Assembly: GCA_018350325.1 (NCBI GenBank)
Contig: JAEVLN010000005.1
Span: 692,142-756,141, forward strand
Source: Globodera rostochiensis
Lineage: Eukaryota > Nematoda > Chromadorea > Rhabditida > Heteroderidae
Reading direction: 5' to 3'
DNA: 64,000 nucleotides
The position numbers and the translations under genes are program-made. Positions within the stretch are counted from its first letter, which is position 1. Each line of letters opens with the position of its first letter. A model generated the notes under the pieces. It saw only the letters and a list, made by a program, of their open reading frames with translations. It did no database searches and was not told where the DNA came from. Below are positions 48,455 to 59,186 of this stretch, piece by piece.

Positions 48455-49854
48455 TACAAAAAAAGGATTCAGTCCATTTGCTTATATTTATTGTTTATCA
48501 ATATGTTTGACTTTCAAATTTTGTTTAAGAAATTTTGCAGTTTCCATCTGCTTCCTTCCGATTAAGCTTGACAATCGTTTATCAATCTTTAATGCGAAAA
48601 GACACTCACAATTTGAATGGGTTAACGCGTACATAACAGGGTTGGGAGCTGGCCGTTCCGTTTTTTCGGACGGGATTATTAGGTATGTTATGGTAAATTT
48701 GGGAAATTGGTTCCAAAAAAACGATTTCTACTCATTCCATCTATTAACTTATTGCGTTTAATAAGCTAGTTTTATTTTGTCTAAATAGAGTGGGCTGATC
48801 AGCGGTAAGCTTATCCTCAAAGTTTATGTAAATCAATAGACATAATGTAAATTCGAAAAGGAAACCTTCTGGTTGTTCTAAAGCATTAAATACATTTGAG
48901 TCTTACAAATTAGGATCTTTCCACCGGTACTTCTTTATTTGAAGAAAATATTTTCTATAAAATCTGATACAGCTGTCCAACCGATTTTACGGTTTTGTGT
49001 TAAGTATTATACAAATAATTGCATTTAAATATTTACAAATATAAAAAATAGGCCCCAGATCTAAGCATTGAACCTGGAATTCTGGTCTTATGACAAGACA
49101 ACTTTGAACGCATAGTTAGGCCTATTAAGTGAAATTAGTTTTTTTGAACAACAAAAAATTTGTCCAAATTCTTATTTAATTACGTCATTAAGTAGTTAAC
49201 CTGGGGAGGTTAACTACTTCATTACTTTATTGTTTAATTGAAAATGCGCAACTCGATCAAGTGATGCTACGTAATCTTCATGAATTATACAATGGAAAAT
49301 TTTTAGCCACTTTATTATTATAAGCACTTTACACATTCGTTAGTTTGACGCAATAATCATGCGCAATGAAATGATTTATATAAAACTAAAAATCCATAAA
49401 TTATATAATATAAGTCGCTTTCACGATTAATATTATTATTTGAATATTAGAATTACTTGAATAATCCTAGAATTATTTGAAAATATTTAAATAATACGGC
49501 GAGTTATTATTATTTGAATAAAAAATTCTTTTTAAACTCAGTAAAATTTGCATTTTATTTGTAAAATTTGAAACTTTTCTTTATTATTTATTTTCTTTAG
49601 AAAAAATAGTATTCAAATTTTATTAGTTAAATTGAATTAAAGTGAAGGTATTCAAATAATACTAACTCGCCTATTTGAATAAATTAAAATAATACTAGGA
49701 TTATTCGAATAATCCTAAAATTCAAATAATACGCTGACATATGTTCCATTTCCAAAACATAAAAGTTTAGAATTTTTACTAAATAAATATTACTTGAACC
49801 GGCAAATTCATGAACTTTTAAAAATTAAAATTTTTAACCTTTAAGAAATTGAAA
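48455..49854. other. AT-rich intergenic with inverted repeats
   Basis: No gene seen. A perfect 13-bp-arm hairpin (AAGTAGTTAACCT / AGGTTAACTACTT) is at 49190-49219. At about 49430-49735 an inverted repeat of about 90 bp, rich in ATTATTTGAATA and AATAATCCTAG, surrounds about 120 bp and resembles an AT-rich MITE. Confidence 0.6.
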
Positions 49855-51232
49855 ATGTTTAAATTCCTATTGTTTTTGGCTTCATTTTTCTGTATTTTAT
49901 TTGGCACGACACTTTCCATGTTCGAAGAGTTACCGCCGGACAAAATGAGAAGAAATAAAAGTATTGGTGCTTATGGGACAACTTCGTCAGCCTGGCCTTC
50001 TTTCACTGGGGCTGCGGTAAAAAAAAATGCTAGCACTGGCACTACTGGTACTGAAAGTGTTCGGTCTTCTTTTGATCGGGCAAATAAACCAACAATTAAT
50101 CACATGTAAATAAATTACATTTTTTTTTATATCAATAGCGCAAAAAATTACCGAGAAATTAATGTAATTTTTTCAACTTGATAAAATTCAGGATGCAACA
50201 GCCGTTATCTCCATTTCACGCTTATTTTCCTCATAACAAGTTCTAAATTAAATTATTAATAATTTAATTAAATTTTTTTAGGCAACCAAATAGTCCAATG
50301 TCCCAAGCGCCGAGAGTGACCAATTTTGATGGATGTATGCCGTCAGGGTTCAAAAATTTGCTGCTTCGGAGCAAAACCACGGTTGATAGAAGAAATAAAA
50401 ACGGTGCCTTTTTGGATTTTATTATTATTTTGGAACAATAATTTTTTAACTTTTCAGGCAATTTTGTTATTGGTCTAAAAATATTTTCTTTAGCTTTTGC
50501 CAGGGTGAAAACTTACTAAAAAATATGTAAAATATCCTTTCTTAAATTAGTTATTTTAAATTGCCTATTTTCAAGCATTTTTATTGATGTTTTTTAGAGG
50601 TTTTTACCTTTCTGTTTGAGTTTTTTAGATTCCAAAACAGGGCCTCAGTAAATAGTAAAAAATTATTTCTTTTGAATTTAAATTATCTTTTAGGAGAAAG
50701 CCTAAGAAAGTGTAATACCTACCCATCTGAAAGCAAAAAGTATGCAAGCGACAGTAAAGAAAAGCAAAATAATGAAGACAGTGAACAGAAGCAAAGTAAA
50801 GAAGACAAAAATTCACCAAAAAAATTAAAAAAATGGTTTTCATTATGGCGGAAAGGAAATAAAAACGAAATTCCAAAATCAGAAGAAGACAAAGCCAAAG
50901 CAAAACCAAGACGAAAATGGTTTAATTCTGCGGAGAATAAAGGTTTTATTCATTTATTTAATGAGTTTCATTTTTAATTTAATAAATTTTGTTAAGCGGA
51001 AAATATACGAAATATCGAAGAATTCGAATTTAGTTTTCCTTCACCAGGTTTTTTGTTACATTTAAAAATATAAAAAATGAAATATATTTAATCAGATTTG
51101 GTCATCGCCCCGGAGACAATGACTCCGTTACGACTGTTTGGGTCAGCAAATTCGAGTGGACGAAAACCGGAGCTTTCGGAGATTCACCAAATTGAACAGA
51201 ATGATGGGCAGCGGGATGAAATTGTTATGTGA
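49855..51232 (+). CDS. Secreted basic low-complexity protein, effector candidate
   Basis: ATG at 49855 begins a clear signal peptide (MFKFLLFLASFFCILFGTTL). Exons: 49855-50105, about 50281-50400, 50694-50940, about 51095-51232 (stop TGA), all joined in phase. A small extra exon near 50192 could alternatively be included. The mature protein is S/T-rich, then lysine-rich, with basic clusters (SPKKLKKW, KPRRKW) that could act as nuclear-localisation signals, and one central CMPSGFKNLLLRSK block. No family recognised. Secretion plus nuclear-type basic motifs is a pattern known among plant-parasitic nematode effectors, but I saw no ATGCCA (DOG-box) cluster upstream. Its role is inference only. It sits between damaged BTB copies. 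Confidence 0.66.
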
Positions 51233-51719
51233 AAAAATGGGGATTTGATTTTTTGTTTGTTGTTGATGATTATTGGATATTGGCTGGATATATTTTGGGT
51301 AAATTGTAAAGATTGTTTCTTGTGGTTGCTCAATTTTGGGTAATTTTGAATCTTTTGAGTTATAAACAACAATTTGTTTCTTGTAGGTTTGGCTAACAAA
51401 TAAATAAATGCATAACTTTCCTAAAATAAAAAAGCGCCATTTCGTTGTTCTAAAAATTGCCTAGTTTCGAATTTTAAAAAATAGCGAGACTAACCGATTT
51501 AATAGCTAAACAAAATGATCAGAACCTCAGTCTTCGAAAGTTCAAACCCAAATTCAAGAAAATAAAGGCTTAGGTTTAGGCCTGAGCCTCAAAAACCCAC
51601 GCCAAATTCTGCCCCGTTCGAGTGCCAATAGACGGCATTAGAAAAATTTAAAATTTGAAGAAACAAAAATTTTAGAACATACAAATTGTCACTTTAACTG
51701 ATAATTCACTGATCAGTGA
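51233..51719. other. Short AT-rich spacer
   Basis: Intergenic DNA between the convergent ends of the secreted basic protein gene and a BTB pseudogene. It includes a TTAGGCCT-type repeat near 51570. No gene seen. Confidence 0.5.
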
Positions 51720-53165
51720 TCACCATCCCAACGTTCGGCACTCAAGAGACTCCGACAATACATTCCGGCGTCTACGCGTGTTGTGCCGTTCAGATTTGAT
51801 CTGGGCCCGTCGCTGAGTGGGAAAATGCAGCGGGTACAGTCCGGGGAATCCGCGGTCCGGATGAGAATGGTACAACAACACGCTGACCAGCTCGTCACTC
51901 GTCAACACTCCGTACGGAACTGTCAAAATACGACAAATCCAGCCGGAATTTTTGGGAGTTTGGGCATAAAAATTAAATATTTCGCATTTTTGCTTTCAAA
52001 ATTAAAACGTCGTCAACTCACAAATAACTGACAAATAAACTACCAATATTTGTCGAAAAATCCTTTTGTGGGATGACCGGAAAACGAATGTTAAAAAGTG
52101 CCGGGCCGAGCATTGCGCGTCTATTCTCCGCCGAACACACTTTCCCATTTTGACGGCATTGTTCGTCTGCCCAACGAAGTGCCTAATTAAAATAAAATGA
52201 ATGTAATCAAATAAATTTTTTAAAATTATTATTTTAATATAAAAATATTTTTTATAATTCACAGCATCCCAAATTGCAATTTCTTCGTCAATTTGAAGCT
52301 GATCACGGCACAGAATCTCGCACAGCAATTTTTGGTCAATTTGTAAGAACTTCTGTGAGAAGAGCAAGGTGTTTGCCTTTCTATCGATGTAATCCAAACA
52401 ACGGCGAGAAATATCCTAAACCAATTACTAATAAATAGAATAATTAATTAATTTTGATCAACTTTTTTTTTAATTTTTCTGGATTTATCGGGATTTGAAT
52501 CTCGAAGGTTTTTTTTTGTAGATTTCCTCACATCTTCTCCAACAAAGCGGGCATCAGCAAAGGCGTGGAAAATATTGCGCAACTTCGATAGGGGAAAGTT
52601 CGCACACGCTTCGATCATCAATGCCAGATCATATTTTTTTGCTAAAAATGAAATAAATTAAGGCAACAAAAATTCCTGTAAAATTTTAAGATTCAAAGTA
52701 AAATTGATTAACCAGCATAAAGCACTGTCATTGCATTGTCTCCGTTTAGTCCGCTCAAATCGTCCGCATAAATGAAGGCTAACATAGTCTTGAACGCGCC
52801 CACCTCCACGTCGGGCACCTCCACGGGTTTAATCTGTTCGGCTAAAATGCCTTTTTAATTCATTTAACAAAAAATTATTATCCCGCACCATTCCCAGCGG
52901 TGGCAGCGTCAAATCGAAACATTGTCTCGAAAACGTCGGAGGCCGCCATCAGAACCAGTTTATGTGCTGACAGAAGCTAAATATATGTGCAATCAATGAA
53001 TGCGTTTGTGAAGAAACAGATTTAAAACAATTAAAATCAAAACAAAAATATGCTTCCAAACTCGCCTCCTTTTCGTCTCCTCTCCCCACCAAAAAGTGCA
53101 TGTCCGCCCCATTGCCAGTGTCCAGCAAATGCTTCATTCGATCCACCAGAGAGGCCGATTTTGAT
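51720..53165 (-). pseudogene. BTB/BACK-domain family copy, start codon and C-terminus lost
   Basis: Minus-strand exons: about 53165-53066, 52978-52890, 52845-52715, 52644-52530, 52418-52270, 52183-52048, 51906-51720. BTB blocks (GADMHFLVGRGDEKE, LLSAHKLVLMAASDVFETMF, EVPDVEVGAFKTMLAFIYAD) and BACK blocks (RRCLDYIDRKANTLL, FLQIDQKLLCEILCRDQLQI) are in order. The family start MSKSASL is present except that the ATG triplet reads ACA, so translation could begin only at the downstream Met of MKHLLDTG. After [20 protein letters not shown] the frame diverges from the family and ends at 51720; the later TRAF-like or C-terminal exons are missing. The first intron begins GC, as in its two paralogs. Confidence 0.68.
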
Positions 53166-53379
53166 GTGACAATGTGAGTTTGAATTGTTGATTTTCTTCA
53201 AAATAAAAAGGGCTTAATCCTAATCGGGTTATTTTTAAAAACTGCCAGGAAACGACTTATTTCTGTGAATCTCTATTATAGAAAAGGACCCAATTGCCAT
53301 GGCTTGGTAAATGCCGTGGGTTCAATCCCCCCGGGGAGAGGGTAACATTTATTGTATATCTTTTTCTTAATTTTCTTAC

Positions 53380-54146
53380 ATATTCTCCAAAGAAGCGAGT
53401 CTGGTCAAACGCGAGGAAACATTGCGCAACTCCGGCGGGTTGGGAAGGTTCACACACACTTTGGCCAGCCCAGGGACAATATATTTATTGGCTGAATTAA
53501 AATTAAATTCTCAGATAAATTATCAACAAAAAAAAATTTGCAATGGCCTTAATTTCCAGACTAATGAACAAACATTTTAGAAACAACAAATTTTTGCGTT
53601 AGCAGCGGTATTTGTTTGGTTGTGTGCGGTTCAATAACCTACGATTAATTCTGTACGACTTTTTCTCAGTTCAAAAAGAAAAATAAATCGAATATTTTAT
53701 GACCGGCGTAAAGCACTGCGCTCGCATTGTCTCCGTTCAGTCCCCGCAAATCGTCCGCGTAAATAAAGGCTAACATTGTCTTAAACGCCCCCACCTCCAC
53801 GTCGGGCACCTCGATAGGCTTAATCTCTTCCGAATGAGCTAAAATAATTTTATTTAATTCTAAACAAAAACTTCGCACCCTTTCCGCCGGCGGCGGCCTT
53901 AGCATTTTGGGCATCAAAACGGAACATTGCCTCAAAAACGTCGGAGGCCGCCATCAGAATCAGTTTATGTGCTAACAGAAGCTTAAAATTTAAAAAAGTG
54001 AGAATTTGAAAAGTTCAATTTTTACCCCCCCTCCCCAAACTCGCCTCTTTTTTGTTTCCTTCCCCAACCAAAAATTGCACATCCGCACCATTGCCGGTGT
54101 CCAGCAAATGTTTCATTCGACCAATCAAAGAGGCTGATTTTGACAT
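53380..54146 (-). pseudogene. BTB-domain family copy, frameshifted and truncated
   Basis: Minus-strand exons: 54146-54045 (MSKSASLIGRMKHLLDTG...), about 53980-53880, 53840-53702, and about 53491-53385. The BTB region is present, including EVPDVEVGAFKTMLAFIYAD. The fourth exon lost one T against its paralogs (CGCAATGTTTCC versus ...TTTTCC), so the AFDQTRFFGEYV block falls out of frame. No BACK or C-terminal exons follow before the next copy begins at 53165. This is the head of a tandem pair with that copy. First intron GC-AG. Confidence 0.7.
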
Positions 54147-55539
54147 GTCACAAATTTGTAATAGCAGGCTTGTCTATATTTTTGGATTTAATTTTGTATG
54201 AAAATTCAATCGATTTTTTTGAGTTTTACAAATTCTTCGAATTTTATGGACAAAATGGCCCTGCTGGAGGGCGCTTGTTGACCAGAATTTGCTAAAGGGG
54301 GCTGACCTTTGTAAAAAAAGGAGCATCAAAATAACTGAAAATGGTGGGGATGAGTGAGGGCATTAAATATTGAACAAACGTCGGAATAATCGATATAATC
54401 AAAGTGGGGGGGGGGGCTTTAAGTTTTGTGAAAGAAATCTTCAGAGAACGAATTAAAATGATGGAAGTTGGCGTGAAAAAGAAATATAAACAAATCGACC
54501 GGAGACGGCAAATGTCTGAATTTGAATAAGCAAAGTCCCATATTTTAGCATCGAATGTTTAGGAAAAACCTAAACAAAGCAGGGCTCACGCGCAGTCCAA
54601 GAAAAGGACTCTTGCCTCACAAATCAGTGATCGCCAGGGTTTCGATCTCAAAATTTTTAAAATCCGCATCGGAGCATTAAAAAATTCTCATTTGATACCT
54701 AAAATCCGCGAATATCGAACCCTCGTCGATGGGGGTGCAAAAGGGGGGAGAGGATGTTTAAATTTGTGTAATTTTTCTTTTCTCTTCCCGCCGAAGGAAA
54801 CAGATGGGAAGGCAAAAATAACAAAGAGAACTTTAGTCTGGAAATACGGCACTTTCTGGTAAAGCATTGCACCAATTTATGAATTATTAATAATTAATCA
54901 AAATTTTAATTCCCAATCAATTGTTTACTAAATTTATCAACAAACAAAAAAAATTGACCAAATGAATCAGCCACATTGCCGGCAGGCCGGACAGAGATAA
55001 TTTTCAGTTTTCGTTTCTTTTTCCGTTCGTCATAAATGTCCTGTCGTGACGGAAGGGTTTATGCCCATCAATTAGAGACCGACCGGACAAAGTAATTTGG
55101 TCGGGATTCCGACCATATCCCTCCGATCCCGACCAATCCCGGCCGGTCTATTTTTCGGAATCCCGCGGGAACTTTGAATTGCTTGACACACCATTTAAAC
55201 CAAAATTGTGCCTTATGCAAAATTAGTAATTCCGATTCCGTCTCTAATTTTGTGCTAAATTGTTTGACTTATTATGCCCACTCATTATAGTGAGCGGTTG
55301 TGTGTTGGGCTCCAGAGGGGGGCAAGCACCTCGACCAGGGGAGGAGTCTTGAAGGGAGGTCCCGGGCCCTGGGGTCCCCAAAAGGCCTCTCCCCAAACGC
55401 CGATCAGTCCTCCAACTCGTATCCACCTTTATTGCTCCGGTCAACAGAAAATGAGAAGTGAGATGATGATAACTGATCTCGAAGACGGGAAATCATCTTT
55501 ATTGGGTCAGGCTAAAGTGTACATTTAGTTAGCAAAACA
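54147..55539. other. Intergenic with a palindromic repeat element
   Basis: AT-rich spacer. At about 55068-55249 are inverted ends (TTAGAGACCGACCGG / CCGATTCCGTCTCTAA) around a GGTCGGGATTCCGACC-rich interior, resembling a short non-autonomous element; no target duplication was found. No gene seen. Confidence 0.5.
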
Positions 55540-56520
55540 ATGAAATCGCTTCTTCAGACTCCAATTGTATTGGTCGTCCTCCCCCTCCTCTTTCTGTTGG
55601 GAAGTTGCCTCGGTTTTGGTATTTTGTGACTCTTTTATTTTGCTTCCTATAACCAATTAGGGTGTTCAACCCCAGTTTCCTGTTAACATCGAATGCATAA
55701 AAGCCAAGTTTTCAAAATATTCTTTAAATTTTCAATCAAACCATATAAATGGGGCTTTTCAAAAAACCCGGTTGACCGTGTTCAAAATCATAAGCCGGGT
55801 CTCCAAATCCCGATTTTAAACCGGTCTTGAACAGCCCAACTCATTAATTAATGCATTTAAATATTAACAAACAGAACTTCCCCTGATATGCCGAGGCAGA
55901 GATGGTTTCTCTCTGCCCAAATATGAAATAGTTGACTGTTCTCCACCAGATGATCATTGTTTTTCGGGTTTTTGTCATACAGGTAAAAAGAATGAAGATG
56001 AATTAACGCTTACACATTTTAATTTCTACCAAATTTTTGGGATGGAATGTTTTCAGACAGGGAGAAGCCCAACGAGTACTACTACATTTTCGGATGTGCT
56101 GAGTATCAATATAATAACAACGAATGCCGCAATGAAATCGGCAAATTTGAAGATGAAGCAATACAAAATGGCCAAATGGAAGTGCACCTGCTGGGTTCGG
56201 GAAAAAGGCAAACATATGGCAAATCTCGAGTTATATCCGCCGGGTGCCATTACGGTGTTTCCGTTGCCGCCACCGCCGCTGTTTCCGGACGAGCCGGTGC
56301 GCCGTTGGCAGCTGTCCAAAAGGCGTTGTTCGCCGCGTTGTTGATAATTGGTACATTTTGAAAATTGATTTATTTAAAAAAGCATAAAAAATGCATTAAG
56401 CAAACATTTCAGGCATTTTAACCCACTTTTTCCACGGCACCATCTTCACTGATCATCAGTCCTTCAATCATATAATGGAATTTGAATCTGTGGTGGCCAA
56501 CCAGAGATGAGAATTTGTAG
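55540..56520 (+). CDS. Secreted/membrane cysteine-rich protein, orphan
   Basis: Four exons in phase: 55540-55612, 55875-55982, 56057-56350, 56413-56520 (stop TGA). Exon 1 encodes a signal peptide (MKSLLQTPIVLVVLPLLFLL). Exons 2-3 encode an extracellular domain of about 70 residues with eight cysteines (ICRGRDGF, VDCSPPDDHCFSGFCH, IFGCAEYQYNNNECRNE, AGCHYG). A hydrophobic segment (AAVQKALFAALLIIGILTHF) near residue 150 would make it a type I membrane protein. Cysteine spacing recalls small disulfide-rich surface domains, but I cannot assign a family. The adjacent downstream gene is also secreted. Confidence 0.68.
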
Positions 56521-57730
56521 ACGAAAATAAATGATGAAATGTTTCAATTAAAATTAATTAGAAAATTTAAACGCTTTGAACTAGCGGACAACACGGTCCT
56601 TTTCGGTTATAAGTCCAATTAGGTTGGTCTCTGGTTTTTTGTCTTTATCAAAATGAATATTTTTTTTACATATTTTGCATTTTTAAATTCATTTTAGAAA
56701 AATGCAATAAAACTGAAAATTTGCTATTTTGGCAAAAATAGATAAATTGCAGCTAATCTTTCGACGATTTGTCATCCACCCATTTGTTCATCATCACCAA
56801 ACTTTCATTATTCACAACGTTTTTTATTTTCATTACTTTCTCCGCTAAATTTCCAAAAAAAAAAGATGATAAACATTTGTGAATGTTCAAATATTCTAAT
56901 CGTTACTCATCCTCAACAAAATTTGTATACATTTTCAGGCCACATTTTTGGATTTAAAAAGGGAAATAAAAATAGAACTATTTTCATTTTTAAAGAAAAA
57001 TGAATTTATCTGCCTAGCCTTTATTGAAAATCAAAATAATGAAAAATCCCCTTAGCCTATTAAATTTCGTGAATTAAAAATGCGGCATTTTTAATTCTAT
57101 GAACAAAATACACAAATTTTTGACTTGTAATATTTTATTCCGTAAACGGAAGAATTAATTCCACTTTCTGAAGCTAAAAATTAGAGTTCGGACCAAAACC
57201 CAAAACTAAAACATTTTTAGGTTGTTTTGTACAAAATTTTTTACCAATATTATTGACCAAATTTTGTTTGGTCCAAATTGGAAAAAAACCAAAAGAAAAC
57301 CAAAACCAAAATAAACCCAATATTATTGACCAAATTTTGTTTGGGTCCAACATTCCGGTCTCTACTCAAAATTACATAAGCCGTGATCTATAAAGTAAAT
57401 TCCGCTTGCTAATTACCTAATTCGTTAATCGAAAAAATTCAGTGAATCAAAAATATTTTGGGAAATCAAATTATTAAAATGTGAATATTTTAAATCCGTA
57501 AACGAGCCCACATTTCTAATTTATGGATTCTTTAATGCAATAATTTATTGTTTTTTTGCGTGAATCCAATTTTTATTATGCAATAATTTCCCAATCCAAC
57601 AAATTTGTTCTCACTATAAAAAGTTTTTAAATTACAAAAACTATAAAAAATTAATTTGAGCAAATATTCCAGCCAATATAAACTCAGAAATCTTTTGAAA
57701 ACAACATTTTTTTATTCCGTTTCCATTCAA
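56521..57730. other. AT-rich intergenic
   Basis: Upstream region of the micro-exon gene. At 57181-57365 is a repeat with TTAGAGTTCGGACC and GGTCTCTAC ends and duplicated ATTATTGACCAAATTTTGTTTGG. A TATA-like AATATAAAC lies at 57676-57684. No gene seen. Confidence 0.5.
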
Positions 57731-58848
57731 ATGAATTTTTTTTCGTACATTTTTGCGACTGCTGTGCTGTCCATTCTCTCTCACCAAACAATTTCTGAAG
57801 AGGTATTCATTAAATTTTAAAAAAACTGAAAATAAAATAAATGGAAAAAATTAAAAAAAAATTCTGTTGTTTTAATATTATATTCAATGTTTAGAACGTC
57901 ACTCAAATTGCCGTGTTGAACAGAACTGTTGAACTTGCACACAATGGCACACAAATTTCTGTTTTATTTTTTATTTTAGCATTAAAATTTAGTCACATTG
58001 CCGCCGCTTGCAGTCGTAAAGCGCGAAGGTGTGGAAAAATATAAGAAAATTAAAATGCTTTTCTTTATAATTTAGTTGTACAAGAAGACTCGCCTGAAAA
58101 TGGTATAAAAATTTAATGTTAGCCTTCCGTTTAATAGATTACGATTTTTATGAACAATTAAATTAGCCTAATTTAGTTGATCAGATAGACCCAGCGTCGT
58201 ATGATGGTAGGCAAAGATTTTTGTGCAATTAAATTAGTCTAATTTAGTTGATCGGCCAGAGCCAACATATGATGGTAGTCATAACATTTTAATGCCCCAA
58301 TTTTTTTGACATTTATTCACTAAAATTTAAGATAATATGCCAGAAACAGTGGCAAAACGCGATGGTAAGGAAAAAATATTCAGAAAATTTAAAAAATAAA
58401 AAACTAAAATTGAGTTGCACAACAAAAACAACAAGTCCCGCAGAAAGCTGGTAGGGAACTTTTTGTCATCTGCTTTATTGTGAACAAATAAATAACATTT
58501 ATTATTTTGTTTAATTTAAAAAATTAGACAATCAGACAAACCCACAGAAAAATGGTGAGAATAATGTGTAAAATTTGTTGGTTTTACTGTCTCAAAATTT
58601 GCAAGTAAAATATGATAAAAATAAATGATTTTTTTAAAATGATTTAGTTGAAGAAAATCGAGTAGCCGTCCCACAGGAACTTGGTAGGAAAACATCTGCT
58701 TTTATTGTGAATAAATTTAATTGTTTTTTTTTGATTTAGCTAATCAGACGGACCCACAAGCTAATGGTAGAGGAGAATATTTTTAAATAATTTATTTTAA
58801 TGCTATAAAATTGTTTATTTTTTAAATTAAGGTGGTGTTTATACTTAA
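57731..58848 (+). CDS. Secreted micro-exon gene with duplicated phase-1 exons
   Basis: Exon 1, 57731-57802, encodes a signal peptide (MNFFSYIFATAVLSILSH). Exon 2, 57895 to about 58015, carries three N-glycosylation sequons (NVT, NRT, NGT) and a hydrophobic stretch; its 3' end is the least certain. Then come eight tiny exons: 58076-58102 (27 nt), 58177-58206 (30), 58248-58274 (27), 58332-58364 (33), 58415-58450 (36), 58528-58554 (27), 58648-58683 (36), 58740-58766 (27), and a terminal exon 58832-58848 (stop TAA). All eight are multiples of three and flanked by phase-1 introns, so any can be skipped or duplicated without frameshift. Each ends in a codon split after G. Encoded peptides include DQIDPASYD, DRPEPTYD, NQTNPQKN and NQTDPQAN. 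No known family; mature protein about 100 residues, hydrophilic, P/Q/N/D-rich. One acceptor (TGAG at 58414) is weak. Confidence 0.72.
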
Positions 58849-59186
58849 CCCATCTTTCACGGCAAAGAAAAGTTTTGGTAATTTATGAACTTTAAGTGAG
58901 CGATGCCTCCAAATGGATTTGAAATGCGGCGATTTGGCTTGTGATGAGAAAAGCATGATCGATCGATACAGAAATTAATGTTAACAAAGTTTACAATGCA
59001 ATAGAATAAATTAATCGTTTTCACAAATTCCAAAAACGTTTATAAATACTGCAAAAAATGTTATTAGCCCCCCATTCTCGAGACGATAGCGAAATTTATG
59101 CTTTTGCACGCTAATTTATGGAAATTTTGCTCAATAATTCATAGAAAAATTATTGATCGATCAGCCACTTCATTTTCTCGCTCTGA
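58849..59186. other. Spacer between convergent genes
   Basis: AT-rich DNA holding the 3' regions of the micro-exon gene (+) and trehalase (-). No gene seen. Confidence 0.5.

Noticed and set aside
53290..53345. tRNA-like GGGTTCAATCCCC motif between the BTB copies
   Set aside because: The B-box-like sequence is present but the rest of the cloverleaf is not.
54575..54660. tRNA-like segment (GGTTTCGATCTC box)
   Set aside because: No acceptor-stem pairing or complete A box could be found; at most a decayed tRNA or SINE scrap.
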